In this document: positions 52,260 to 61,792 of the stretch, piece by piece | How the letters are laid out: the number at the start of each line of letters is the position of its first letter | Numbering within the stretch: the stretch's first letter is position 1 | DNA from: SKW197 sp049970095 | GTDB taxonomy: Archaea; Thermoplasmatota; Thermoplasmata; Lutacidiplasmatales; SKW197 | Length of the DNA stretch: 64,000 nucleotides | Reading direction: 5' to 3' | NCBI GenBank assembly: GCA_049970095.1 | Contig: JBMFNP010000002.1 | Span: forward strand, 1-64,000 | Program-made: the position numbers and the translations under genes | The notes under the pieces: generated by a model | What the model saw: only the letters and a program-made list of their open reading frames with translations | Told to the model about the DNA's origin: nothing | The model's database searches: none

Positions 52260-54626
52260 TCACATGGATTGCGCCTGGTTAGCATGCAAGCGCTTCTTCC
52301 TCAATGAAATCCAGATTACAGTAATCAGCAGAAATCCCAGAATACCCGTGTTTTCGTTTACTGGCTGTGTCACAGTGATTGTGAAATTATTTACATTGTT
52401 TGCTTCATCGATCTCCCCTATGCGATTCCCTGGGTCTGCATAAACTGAGAGGTTGTGCATTCCATAGGTTCCAAACCAGTAAAATGTAACCTCCATGGTG
52501 CTTCCCTGGGGGATTGATGGAATTGTAATCTCACTCATCTTAACACCATCTACAATTAAGTACACAAGCACATCTTCTGCATCACTAATACCAGAATTCT
52601 GGATCTGTGCGGTAATTGTTATATTATCTCCCTCTACAGGATTTTGCGGGTTAAAATTCACACGCTCCACTATAAGATCTGGGTATGCTAAATTGATTTC
52701 CGCTACATTGTTGTTTTCATTAGATTCAGGTACCTTGTTTCTTTCATCAAGCACAACCCTTATTTTAGAAGGACTACTTGAAAAATAGATGCTAAAACTC
52801 AAGTTCTTGGATTCACTGACATTTAGAAAATTAACCATTTTTGTAGAGAGAAGCACATCATCCGCATAAACATTCACCCGAATTTTTGATGCCCAGTAAT
52901 TACCAGAATTTCTTACTGTTATGTTCACAGTGGAGTTTTTCTGTGCAGGAGGATAAGGCGGAATTACATCTGCAGAGGTGATTACAAGATCAGGGTTGTA
53001 TGGCTGGTGATGGAACGCATAGTATATCTGCTCCACATCAAATGTGAGATTTGCATTTGTAGAGTTGCGCATTGTATCAAAAAACACTCTGTCATCGCAT
53101 GTGAATACAGGGTCAAGATTGTATGGAGTAATGCCATCTGGAAATTTTGACGAAAGCCAGGCATCAAATTCCTGGTCAGTCATGTTCTGAACAGTAGCAT
53201 TATTCATGTGTTCCTTGAGAAAAGTTTTGTTAAGTTTTGCTGCCTCTGTAAGCCAGTATGATATCTCTGCAAAAGTTTCATTGCCCAGAGGTACACTTGT
53301 GTTTGTGATGTCTATCGCTTTCTGAACCCCACAAGGGCCTGTGATTACCTCAAAGTCACCGGGCTTAAGTATGCTCATATATTCTACATCCCCATATACT
53401 GCCTCTCCATTGATAAGCACAATCTTCACATCTTTTTCCGTAGAGTTCAGAAGAGATATATATGGATCATTGTCCAATTTACCAAAAACTGAGATATCAG
53501 CGTAAAGTCCTGCTGCAATGTGCCCAACAAAATTGTCCCAACCAATTGAAATTGCAGGGGCTCTTGTTACCATCTGCACAATATCCTTCGGTGTAAATAT
53601 CCCATGCCAGTACTCATCTGCATACTCATACAGGTACTTCATCTCAAGAAGAATATTTTTGCCACCACTTGGTGACCAGTCTGTAGTTAATGCAATATTC
53701 ACACCACACTGTTTTGCAAGAGATACATTTGTGGTTGTGCCATACAGAAGGAGATTTGAAATCGGGGAATGATAAATCCATGCACCCACTGCAGCCATCT
53801 CCGTGAAATTCTGTGCAGAGAGTGGAATTCCATGAACTATTCTGGTGGCATATGTAAGAAGCCCGATGGATTTCAGGTATGCAAATTCATTGAGTGAAGA
53901 GTTGTCCACTCCCTCCGCAAGGTGAACAATCCAGGCATCAATTGTATGGTTTTCCATTGCACTCCTGAGGGAATCTATTTCGCTCTGGCTGATTGAAGTG
54001 ATGCTTGTTACACGGGTTCTCACCCTGTCCTGCCCAAAATTGTAGTGTTCTACATTTCTAGCCAGAATTTTTGTGATTGAGTTAAGATTATCACTCCCTT
54101 CAACGCTAGTAGCACCACCGGCAATGTGCTTTATCTCTGCCCACTTTGAGACCTCACTAACCATGTTAAGGTAAGATGTGCCGGTAAGCAAATTCTTCGG
54201 ATTTGTAATATTTGGTTTGTACAAAGGGTGATTCTGCCACTGGTACCTATTTGAAAATTTACCAGGTACATTCCATAATGGCATGAAATTATATGAGAGA
54301 TGGTCATGCACATTCATCAACCCAGGAAAAATATATCCTCCAGTGTATATCTCAAGCGCACCAGTGTATTCTGGTGGAGCGGTGTTATTTGCACCTACAT
54401 ACACAATTTTTGAGGCATTTACTATCACAATCCCGTCATCAATTAAAGTAAAATTGTCATCCATAGTGACTACTGTACCATGCAAAATCAAACCTAGCGA
54501 AAGGTTCCCTTTCACAGTATTTTTCTCAGTAGTTTCTGGATATTTACTAGATACAAGCCCAACAGAGAAGCCGAGCACCATCCACAAACACAGAGCGAAG
54601 GTAAATATGATGTGTCCTTTTTTCAT
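52260..54626 (-). CDS. Secreted amidohydrolase-like enzyme with CARDB domains
   Basis: A 788-residue exported protein. The signal peptide is MKKGHIIFTFALCLWMVLG. Residues about 45-410 are an amidohydrolase barrel with the metal sites in order: HDH in GLMNVHDHLSYNF, His in WIVHLAEGVD, His in RIVHGIPLS, Asp in LTTDWSPSGG. Two CARDB domains follow (DLVITSADVIPPYPP near 545 and DLIVERVNFNPQNPVEGDN near 650), then a C-terminal helix and basic tail (TGILGFLLITVIWISLRKKR). The metal ligands appear complete, so it may be active; relatives deaminate or hydrolyse cyclic amides. The substrate is unknown. Confidence 0.8.
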   Translation of the reverse strand: MKKGHIIFTFALCLWMVLGFSVGLVSSKYPETTEKNTVKGNLSLGLILHGTVVTMDDNFTLIDDGIVIVNASKIVYVGANNTAPPEYTGALEIYTGGYIFPGLMNVHDHLSYNFMPLWNVPGKFSNRYQWQNHPLYKPNITNPKNLLTGTSYLNMVSEVSKWAEIKHIAGGATSVEGSDNLNSITKILARNVEHYNFGQDRVRTRVTSITSISQSEIDSLRSAMENHTIDAWIVHLAEGVDNSSLNEFAYLKSIGLLTYATRIVHGIPLSAQNFTEMAAVGAWIYHSPISNLLLYGTTTNVSLAKQCGVNIALTTDWSPSGGKNILLEMKYLYEYADEYWHGIFTPKDIVQMVTRAPAISIGWDNFVGHIAAGLYADISVFGKLDNDPYISLLNSTEKDVKIVLINGEAVYGDVEYMSILKPGDFEVITGPCGVQKAIDITNTSVPLGNETFAEISYWLTEAAKLNKTFLKEHMNNATVQNMTDQEFDAWLSSKFPDGITPYNLDPVFTCDDRVFFDTMRNSTNANLTFDVEQIYYAFHHQPYNPDLVITSADVIPPYPPAQKNSTVNITVRNSGNYWASKIRVNVYADDVLLSTKMVNFLNVSESKNLSFSIYFSSSPSKIRVVLDERNKVPESNENNNVAEINLAYPDLIVERVNFNPQNPVEGDNITITAQIQNSGISDAEDVLVYLIVDGVKMSEITIPSIPQGSTMEVTFYWFGTYGMHNLSVYADPGNRIGEIDEANNVNNFTITVTQPVNENTGILGFLLITVIWISLRKKRLHANQAQSM

Positions 54627-54677
54627 GATTATCCCAGATATAACATATGGAAATAACAGTATATAATACTTTTTGTG

Positions 54678-54763
54678 TAGGGGTGATGTAGAGATTTTGG
54701 TAGGTACTACAAGAATTTTTCCGGAAAATTTTAAGATAACCTATACATTTTTCAACTCCCCCA
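54678..54763. repeat. Inverted-repeat element, copy A2
   Basis: Copy A2 shares ttggtaggtactac (54697-54710) and a 33-base identical core (54721-54753) with A1 at 23842-23855 and 23855-23887. It carries a ten-base insertion, aagaattttt, between them. The ends are aggggtgatgtaga and ttttcaactccccc. It lies between divergent amidohydrolase and FKBP genes and ends about 15 bases before the TATA-like box of the latter. Confidence 0.65.
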
Positions 54764-54815
54764 AGCAAGCGATAAAATTATATTATAAAACTGTATCAAC
54801 CACCTCGTGATTTCC

Positions 54816-55670
54816 ATGTCAGAAGAAAAATCCGTACATGAAACTCCAAATGCTGCAAGGGAACACAGATTCAAAGATGGAGATTTCATACTATTGAATA
54901 TGGACATATTCACCTACTCCCCCGAAGGCAAAGAACACCTTGCGATAACTACATCAAAAGAACTTGCTGAGCGAGAAAAGATATACAACCCAGAGTTAGA
55001 ATATAAACCTGAGATTGTGTGTTTTGGGAGGACAAAACTTCTCCCCAAATTGGAAGAAATTCTCAGGGATGCAGAAACTGGCAAGAATTATGAGGTAATT
55101 CTGGAACCGAATGATGCCTATGGCGAGAGAAAACCAGATGCCATAAGAACATTTCCCCTGAACCAGATTCTAAATCTCCCAGAATTTCGGGAGGGCAAGG
55201 AAACGCTTGAAGTAGGAAAGACAATCAAAATCAGAGATGAAAATGGGATCCAGAGAGAAGGAAAAGTGGTTACAATCACTGCTGGTAGAGTGCGAATTGA
55301 TTTCAATCACCCATATGCAGGAAAAAAGATGAAATTCAATTTTAGAGTTGAAAAAGTGCTTCACACCGAAACCGAAAAAATTCTCGCCCTAATAGATATG
55401 ATTTATGGAAAATCAGAAAACTTTGTGGTTGAAATTCATGGGGTGGATACAAAAATCAAGGTTCCAGAACGTGCGATGCTGGATTTCAACTGGGTGACCG
55501 CAAAAGTTAGGTTAATCCAGGAAATTAAACAGAGATTCAAAACAAAGAAGGTGATTTTTATTGAAGAGTATGTGTTAAGAAAAGAAGAAAATGAGAATAT
55601 GGAAAAAGAAAAGCCAGAGGAGAAAAACACGGAAACCACAGAAAACATTTCCAAAGAAAACACCAAATAA
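54816..55670 (+). CDS. FKBP-type peptidyl-prolyl isomerase (SlyD-like, long form)
   Basis: A 284-residue cytoplasmic foldase. The FKBP domain with an IF insertion includes PEIVCFGRTKLLPKLEEILR, YEVILEPNDAYGERKPDAIR, and GRVRIDFNHPYAGKKMKFNF, which resembles the VDFNHPLAGK signature of archaeal 26-kDa FKBPs. A C-terminal alpha/beta domain and an acidic tail follow. ATG 54816 is preferred to GTG 54807; ttatattataaaac lies at about 54778-54791. Confidence 0.88.
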   Translation: MSEEKSVHETPNAAREHRFKDGDFILLNMDIFTYSPEGKEHLAITTSKELAEREKIYNPELEYKPEIVCFGRTKLLPKLEEILRDAETGKNYEVILEPNDAYGERKPDAIRTFPLNQILNLPEFREGKETLEVGKTIKIRDENGIQREGKVVTITAGRVRIDFNHPYAGKKMKFNFRVEKVLHTETEKILALIDMIYGKSENFVVEIHGVDTKIKVPERAMLDFNWVTAKVRLIQEIKQRFKTKKVIFIEEYVLRKEENENMEKEKPEEKNTETTENISKENTK

Positions 55671-55763
55671 AAGATAGACAAAGAGTTTTCATAATATTCG
55701 TTTTTCAAATTTTTATTTTCACAACCAAAAACTTAATTAAACCCTTTGGTATAAGAGTAACTC

Positions 55764-56828
55764 ATGAGGAGAAAGGAACTACTTACAAGCAAAGAAAAAT
55801 TTGCTCTGTATTATCTAGTGAAATATCCGATCTCACCAGATCGTGAACTTGCAGAAAGAACAAAACTGAAACTCTCGACTGTGACTGCAATAAGACGGCG
55901 ACTGCGAGCGATGGGATTATACAGAGGGATAAATATTGGCCTCCTGACCAACCTGGGTGCAGAACTGCTGACCGTCAGTTATGGCACACTGGACCGCCTG
56001 GTAAAAGGTGTAGATGAAAGCTTTTACAAAGGGATAGGTGCTAACACTTTTTACATGTGCACTGATGGGTTGCATGAACTGGCAATAGGGTATGAAAGGA
56101 ACTACACGACTGCTAGGAAGAACATAGACATCTTCACAAATGAAGCAAAGGCAAAAGGGCTCTCGCTTAACAACTGGAATACGCTCTTTTTCCCTGCAGA
56201 AACTACTTACATATTCCGCCTCTTTGACTACTCTCCCATAGTGAGAACCCTGTATGATGTGGACATAAGTGCCGCCGAAAGAAAAATCAAGCCATTTAAG
56301 CTGTATTCTCCAAGAGAAAAACCTGAGCTCACAAAGAAGGAGAAGATAGGTTTTGCTGGATTCCTTGCCGTCCCAGAAGGCACAGATGTGGAGGTATCTA
56401 ACAAGTCAGGACTTTCCAGACAGGCAGTGGCATCTATGAGACGGAGATTCACCGGGAGTATACTACTCCCGATCAGAGATATTGCACTTGATAAATTAGG
56501 ACTGGAACTCCTTGTACTTACCCACGACAGATTTAACCTCGGAATGGACATTGAGAAAAAGATTGAGACAATTGCTGACTCCATATCGGATTTCCCAGCA
56601 TTCTTTGCAGTTGCAAATAATTCTGATGCAATTTATCTTTCAGCCCACAGAAGTTACAGTGATTACATAGAGGCACACAAGAAGCGGGTTGCAACGATTG
56701 TTAAATCCAGCTCAAAGATGATAGACAGTACAACCACGGTACTCTACTCTCTCAGACATCTCTCAATGGTAAAGGACTTTGCATTCCTAGAAATAGCAGG
56801 AGCAATGCTGGGACTTCCAAAACTTTAA
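55764..56828 (+). CDS. Tandem helix-turn-helix regulator, paralogue 2
   Basis: A 354-residue protein with the same two-module layout as the regulator at 38571. The first HTH is at about 8-52 (DRELAERTKLKLSTVTAIRR), and the second at about 190-235 (VSNKSGLSRQAVASMRRRF). The first sensor unit ends in FFPAETTYIFRLFDYSPI, and the second module repeats a PAFFAVANNSDAIYLSAHR segment that corresponds to VYFAICDEKNAFLLSAYR in paralogue 1. A TATA-like cttaattaaac near 55732-55742 supports the ATG. The target is unknown. Confidence 0.65.
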   Translation: MRRKELLTSKEKFALYYLVKYPISPDRELAERTKLKLSTVTAIRRRLRAMGLYRGINIGLLTNLGAELLTVSYGTLDRLVKGVDESFYKGIGANTFYMCTDGLHELAIGYERNYTTARKNIDIFTNEAKAKGLSLNNWNTLFFPAETTYIFRLFDYSPIVRTLYDVDISAAERKIKPFKLYSPREKPELTKKEKIGFAGFLAVPEGTDVEVSNKSGLSRQAVASMRRRFTGSILLPIRDIALDKLGLELLVLTHDRFNLGMDIEKKIETIADSISDFPAFFAVANNSDAIYLSAHRSYSDYIEAHKKRVATIVKSSSKMIDSTTTVLYSLRHLSMVKDFAFLEIAGAMLGLPKL

Positions 56829-56830
56829 AC

Positions 56831-57331
56831 CTATTTTTGGTCGCTTTTTCCCTTTTTTTCACTCTCTTCTTTTAACATTTCCACTTCTACATGGACACCT
56901 TCAGACTTTACTACCTTCACCTTTGCCCCTGCAGGAATTCTGTATGGGGCGGTGGCACTCCATGTGTCATGGTTAATCTTCACCTTTCCTTTCAAAGAGT
57001 TGGGAATAACATCCACAGTGACTATTCCTGTTTTTCCAACAAGTGAACTTCCTGTGGTGGTAGTGGGCAATTCGGGCTTACCCAAACTCCTGTAGAAATA
57101 AAGTGTGATTATTGTTGTAGGAATCGCAGTACAGAGCACAATTAAAGGTGCCCAGATTGTTGTGAACATTTCAGGCCAGATGATTCCAATTCCTCCGAGG
57201 ACTATCAACACCACACCTGGAACTATAAGGAAACCACCTGGCAGCATTGTTTCTGCAAGCACAAGCCCTATTCCAGAAAAAAGCAATATCCAACCAATTA
57301 GATCCAGTCCAATGGTCACTTCTGCGCTCAT
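56831..57331 (-). CDS. NfeD-like membrane protein, short form
   Basis: A 166-residue protein with three N-terminal membrane helices (about 10-28, 34-52 and 60-80; AETMLPGGFLIVPGVVLIVLGG) and a C-terminal OB-fold (LVGKTGIVTVDVIPNSLKGK, RIPAGAKVKVVKSEGVHVEV). NfeD proteins work with stomatin/prohibitin homologues in membrane quality control; no stomatin gene is adjacent here. A TATA-like ctttattttaatg at 57351-57363 lies about 26 bases from the start. It converges on the tandem-HTH regulator. Confidence 0.85.
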   Translation of the reverse strand: MSAEVTIGLDLIGWILLFSGIGLVLAETMLPGGFLIVPGVVLIVLGGIGIIWPEMFTTIWAPLIVLCTAIPTTIITLYFYRSLGKPELPTTTTGSSLVGKTGIVTVDVIPNSLKGKVKINHDTWSATAPYRIPAGAKVKVVKSEGVHVEVEMLKEESEKKGKSDQK

Positions 57332-57405
57332 GCTTTATACTAATGCATTCCTTTATTTTAATGTTTTTACGGAAGTACAAACCCCTTTTTCCCAGCCAGT
57401 AATTT

Positions 57406-58884
57406 TCAAAGTATTGGCACAAACTCCACATCGTCCACATATTCTCTTGGAATTCTGCGCACCCAGTATGTGCCAGTTCTTCGCTTTATTCCAGTTATGA
57501 ATGTGAGCCCATTTCGTTCACTCAATCGCACATGAGATTTGCAGATTGCAGAAGCCGGAATGTTGAGCTTCCCGTTCAATTTTGTGCACAGAAACAAAAT
57601 GTCCTGCTTTTCCCTTGCATGCTCCACCAGAACCATCAGCACTTCCATCAACTCCTCCCGTCTGTATATGGATTCCTGTGTGTCCAGCCCCACCGCAAGC
57701 AGGAAAGGTTTTTTTGAATTTTTCAGCAATTCGTTATAATTATCTACCCAGATTTGATAGTCTTCCATGCTGTTCTTGGAGGGTAATCTCACAATATGTT
57801 TTTCTGAAGAAATCTCATGAGCTTTGAGAAAAATTCGCAGGTGCTCTATATTTTCGCCTGCAAGTTTGATAACTGGTGCAAGATGTTTCAATGTCATGGA
57901 AACAGGAGGTATGAGCATCACCCCATGCCCCTGATGCAGAAAATTTGAAACTGGAGACAAAATAAACGGGTTCACACTTTCCTCAGGAACTGTGGGCTCT
58001 CCTTCAATAAAAACTATTTCTCCAGGCATTATCTCTTCAAAAAATCCATCTAGGGCATTCATGCCTGTTGAGTAATGTCCTACTGTATGCTTTACAGGTG
58101 TCCACCGATGCATTTTCTCCTTTCGCTTGCTTTCTCCCAGCACATAGAATCTTCCATCCAGTAATGTAAACAGGTAGTAAGGTTTTTCAATTTTAACTCC
58201 TCGCATTTTCTTTATGCCCATTTCTCGAATGTAGCCCATGCCAAATCTTTCCATGCTGAGTGAAATTATTCCATCCACCAAATAGTCCACTGGTGTTGGA
58301 CCCTCACTTTCCACAATTATAATCAGGCGCACATCTGTTTGCTCCACAAGGTCCTTCTGCAGCACCTCCACAAGTTTCAGATACGGAACTCTGTATTTCT
58401 CACCCAGTCCATCTATGCTGTCAATCACGACCATGCACCTGTGCGGAAGCATGGACTGAATTCTATCATAGAGATTCTCAATCTCGGGTACCTCAACCTC
58501 CTGGCTTAATCTGAGAAGATTTGTTCTGTACTCAACTCCCTTTTTTTCCACATTTCCCAGTGTGTTCAGAATTTCTCTTGCTTTCACCACCTTCCTATCA
58601 GGTAAATCCCTCTTTTCTGGCACAATCTCCCTCAAAAAGTCCTTTGTGGTGTCAATTAATCTATCTCTCCACTCTTTTTCCTTCAACCATTTGAACTGGG
58701 AAAATAGTGCGTCGTCAGAAATTCTGGTTGAGATGTAAAAACTGTGGTCAACATCAATCAGTTCTTCAATTGCCTGCAGTGCCAAAGTGGTTTTTCCACT
58801 GCCTGGAGACCCTTTGATAAGCAAAGACCTGCCAGCACCCTGTCGGAAAAATTCCCATACTTCTTTCGGTAAACTCGCCCGCAT
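57406..58884 (-). CDS. GvpD/KaiC-like RecA-superfamily ATPase 1
   Basis: A protein of about 492 residues. The first RecA-like domain has GRSLLIKGSPGSGKTTLALQ (Walker A near 24-31) and CMVVIDSIDGLGEKY (Walker B). A second KaiC-like unit begins STGMNALDGFFEEIMPGEIV, but its P-loop position reads EGEPTVPEESVN and lacks GKT, so it probably cannot bind ATP normally. The architecture recalls GvpD, a regulator of gas-vesicle genes, but no gas-vesicle structural gene is present. ATG 58884 is chosen from the conserved start and the TATA-like tttaaatatt near 58917-58927. Confidence 0.75.
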   Translation of the reverse strand: MRASLPKEVWEFFRQGAGRSLLIKGSPGSGKTTLALQAIEELIDVDHSFYISTRISDDALFSQFKWLKEKEWRDRLIDTTKDFLREIVPEKRDLPDRKVVKAREILNTLGNVEKKGVEYRTNLLRLSQEVEVPEIENLYDRIQSMLPHRCMVVIDSIDGLGEKYRVPYLKLVEVLQKDLVEQTDVRLIIIVESEGPTPVDYLVDGIISLSMERFGMGYIREMGIKKMRGVKIEKPYYLFTLLDGRFYVLGESKRKEKMHRWTPVKHTVGHYSTGMNALDGFFEEIMPGEIVFIEGEPTVPEESVNPFILSPVSNFLHQGHGVMLIPPVSMTLKHLAPVIKLAGENIEHLRIFLKAHEISSEKHIVRLPSKNSMEDYQIWVDNYNELLKNSKKPFLLAVGLDTQESIYRREELMEVLMVLVEHAREKQDILFLCTKLNGKLNIPASAICKSHVRLSERNGLTFITGIKRRTGTYWVRRIPREYVDDVEFVPIL

Positions 58885-59047
58885 CTTTTCACATCCCGTG
58901 TACCCTGAGATTTTCATAATATTTAAACTCACCTTGTTTTTTAGATGGCTCTTTCCCTGCAATCTCTTCATTGGAACTCCAAAAACAGGCACAGAAGCGA
59001 AAGATTATAAATATGATTGTAATATAGGGATAGTAAGGGGTGTCCAA

Positions 59048-60565
59048 ATGGCTAAACAGATATCTATCCCTGAAGAAATCGTAGAATTCTTCCAGAAGCC
59101 TGGTGGCAGATCTCTGATGGTAAAAGGTGGTGCAGGTACAGGTAAGACCACATTTGCCCTTCAACTGCTTGAGGAACTGGCAGAACCGGATAAATCATTC
59201 TATCTCTCTACCAGAGTGTCAGATGAGGCTCTCTATAATCAGTTTCCCTGGCTTAAAGAGAAGGAAATGCGAGGACGCATTATTGATTCCTCAAGAATCT
59301 TACTTGAAGCACTATACAAGCCCTCGGAGGAAGAAGAACAGAAAGTACCACCTGAGGAAGAGCAGAGGCTAGAAACTGCAAAAGAATTTTTGAAAGCAAT
59401 ATCCCAGGAAAGAGGGCCTCCCACAAAGGTGGACAGAACAAGATTAACTGTGTTACTGGAACAGAACAGAATGCCTGAGATAGAAAGAATTTACACAAGA
59501 ATTGAACATGTTCTTCCAGATAAGGCAACGCTCGTGATAGATAGCGTTGAAGGTATTACTCACAAATATGGAATAGAAATGGAAGAATTTGTAATGACTA
59601 TCCAGAAGGATCTTGTAGAAAATTCAAACACCAATGTGGTTTTTGTTTTGGAAAAACCTGAGGCTGGAGGGCTAGAATATCTTGTTGATGGCTTGATCAC
59701 ACTCAGCCGCGGGGAAATTGAAAGGAAAAGGGTAAGACATGTGACACTTGAAAAATTGAGGGCAACAGAAATTAAACAGCCATATTATCTGCTCACTCTC
59801 AGAAATGGAAGATTCACAAGTTTCACACCATATTACCCACCTGTGAGCCAGAAAGAATGGAATATCCAGTATGACAAAGAAAATTACTACAGCACAGGGA
59901 TACCTGATATGGACAGGATTCTGAATGGCGGCTTTAGAAAGGGCTCATACAATGTGTTTGAAATTGCTGACAATGTGGGCAGTGAGGAATACAACTCTGT
60001 GCTCATTCCTGTGATGCTCAACTTTCTGAAGCAGGAAAGAGGTATTATCGCAGTGCTCCCTGGTGGTGAGCACCCAGAAAGTTTCAAGAAGGAACTTACA
60101 AGGTACATCTCTGAGGAACTGTTTAACAAGTATGTTAGAATTGCTGACTATTTCTCAGCTACGAGCCCCTATCCGTATGTGATGCCACTGGCAAAAACCC
60201 GCGAAGAAATGATCCGTACATGGCGTGAAAATGAAATGGCAATAAGGGGTAAGGAAAACAAGCCAATAATAGAATACACAGGCTTTGATGCGCTGGAGTA
60301 CATCCAGGGTGATGCGCCTGCAATCAAGAGTTTGTTCAGTGGCGTTGCGAGAATAAAGGTTTCCAAGGACATTGGTATTGGGCTGATAAAACCTGGATTG
60401 AAGGTTACACAGGAAATAATTAATATGGCAGACACATATTTCAAGGTTCTGGATATTGACAGAACACCCTGTATTTTCGGAGTAAAACCAAGGACCATTA
60501 TCTATGCGATAGTGGCGGACGAACTTCTGGGTACACCAAACATCAAGTTTGTGCCAATAGTGTAA
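59048..60565 (+). CDS. GvpD/KaiC-like RecA-superfamily ATPase 2
   Basis: A 505-residue paralogue of the divergent neighbour. The N terminus MAKQISIPEEIVEFFQKPGG parallels the other protein. Walker A is KGGAGTGKTTFAL near 25-37 and Walker B is ATLVIDSVEGITHKYG. A Glu-rich linker (KPSEEEEQKVPPEEEQ) interrupts the first domain. The second unit starts STGIPDMDRILNGGFRKGSY, with the P-loop replaced by FEIADNVGSEE. The promoter gattataaatat (59003-59014) and aaggggtg precede ATG 59048. It may form a mixed complex with ATPase 1. Confidence 0.78.
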   Translation: MAKQISIPEEIVEFFQKPGGRSLMVKGGAGTGKTTFALQLLEELAEPDKSFYLSTRVSDEALYNQFPWLKEKEMRGRIIDSSRILLEALYKPSEEEEQKVPPEEEQRLETAKEFLKAISQERGPPTKVDRTRLTVLLEQNRMPEIERIYTRIEHVLPDKATLVIDSVEGITHKYGIEMEEFVMTIQKDLVENSNTNVVFVLEKPEAGGLEYLVDGLITLSRGEIERKRVRHVTLEKLRATEIKQPYYLLTLRNGRFTSFTPYYPPVSQKEWNIQYDKENYYSTGIPDMDRILNGGFRKGSYNVFEIADNVGSEEYNSVLIPVMLNFLKQERGIIAVLPGGEHPESFKKELTRYISEELFNKYVRIADYFSATSPYPYVMPLAKTREEMIRTWRENEMAIRGKENKPIIEYTGFDALEYIQGDAPAIKSLFSGVARIKVSKDIGIGLIKPGLKVTQEIINMADTYFKVLDIDRTPCIFGVKPRTIIYAIVADELLGTPNIKFVPIV

Positions 60566-60576
60566 TCTTGAGGCAC

Positions 60577-61746
60577 TTATATTCGCTGGTAAAGTAATGC
60601 AGAAACTACCACTGAAACGGATGCGATCGCCGTGACTGCAAGTAAGCTCAAGTTGAAGGATGCGGCAATTATTCCAAGTAGATTTAGCATCATAAGAACG
60701 CCAGCAATTCCCCTTCCTGTGTTATAAACAAAAGATGTTCCTGTTGTTCTAACATCTTCTTTGAAAATTTCTGTGAATGCGGGACCGAAACCAGCAAAAA
60801 ACCCACATGCAAACTGGAGGGCAAGCAAACATCCCAGCACAGTCATGGGATTTCGCACGATAAACAAAACTAACAAGAGTGCAATCACAAATACGGCAGT
60901 GTAGAACATAAAAATCTGTTTTCTCCCGAATTTATCTGAAAGATAGCCAAAAAGGATGTGTCCAGTGCCATTTGTGATTGAAGAGAGCCCTATGAAGAGA
61001 AACATCTGGTCTGGAGTGAGAATTCCCGAGGAAACAAGTTCTCTGGGAAGCCATGTCCATACAATGTAGAATGCATACATACCCAGAATAGATACTCCTA
61101 GCGCCTTTGCAAGTGGTTTCAATGCCACACTTCTCAGCGCCTTTCTAAAACTGTAAACTTTGGGAGGGATGTGCGGCACATTATAGTAAACATACCCAGC
61201 AAGGAAGAGGGCAAACATGCCTACAAGAAAAGAATATCTCCAACCAGCTGTGCTTGCAATGAAGATTGCAGAGATTGCTGCTAGTCCTACACCAAAACTC
61301 CAGCCTGATTGTAAAACTCCAAAGCCGAGCCCCTTGTGCTCTTTGCCAAGAACATCGTTTAGCAGCGATGAACTGATACCCCATTCTCCCCCAATTGCAA
61401 GGCCTGCGACAAATCTGGCAACCAATAATGAGAGCCAGTCAAACGAGAAAAATATCAGAAGTGCGGAGATTGCATAAACTATGAAATCCAGTGTGAGGGC
61501 TTCCCTTTTTCCAATTTTATCTGCAAAAATCCCAAAAAGCACTCCTCCAACAGCGGTGGTTGCGAGCTGGACACCAAAGATAATAGAGTATGTCGTAGTT
61601 GTGACATTAAGCGCCGGAAGAATATATATGCTGAGGATTGAGAAGAGCACAATATCATATGCATCAAAAATCCACCCAGCAGTTGAGATGAAGAGCGTAC
61701 AGTTTACATGTTTTTTAGAAAATGTGCACTGGCTGTTTCTGCTCAT
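60577..61746 (-). CDS. Major facilitator superfamily transporter
   Basis: A 389-residue MFS carrier with 12 predicted helices. It has the loop 2-3 motif GIFADKIGKREALTLDFIVY, RFVAGLAIGGEWGISSSLLN in helix 5, and the repeated GYLSDKFGRKQIFMFYTAVF in the C-terminal half, which resembles the sugar/metabolite:proton symporter branch. The substrate is unknown. ATG 61746 is chosen because ggggatttaaatccc (61764-61778) lies about 26 bases upstream; the longer frame crosses this promoter. Confidence 0.85.
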   Translation of the reverse strand: MSRNSQCTFSKKHVNCTLFISTAGWIFDAYDIVLFSILSIYILPALNVTTTTYSIIFGVQLATTAVGGVLFGIFADKIGKREALTLDFIVYAISALLIFFSFDWLSLLVARFVAGLAIGGEWGISSSLLNDVLGKEHKGLGFGVLQSGWSFGVGLAAISAIFIASTAGWRYSFLVGMFALFLAGYVYYNVPHIPPKVYSFRKALRSVALKPLAKALGVSILGMYAFYIVWTWLPRELVSSGILTPDQMFLFIGLSSITNGTGHILFGYLSDKFGRKQIFMFYTAVFVIALLLVLFIVRNPMTVLGCLLALQFACGFFAGFGPAFTEIFKEDVRTTGTSFVYNTGRGIAGVLMMLNLLGIIAASFNLSLLAVTAIASVSVVVSALLYQRI

Positions 61747-61792
61747 ATTTGCACCAGAATCAAGGGGATTTAAATCCCTATTGACAAAATAA

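Noticed and set aside
57406..60565. Gas vesicle operon
   Set aside because: The ATPases resemble GvpD in layout, but no gvpA or other vesicle structural gene is nearby.
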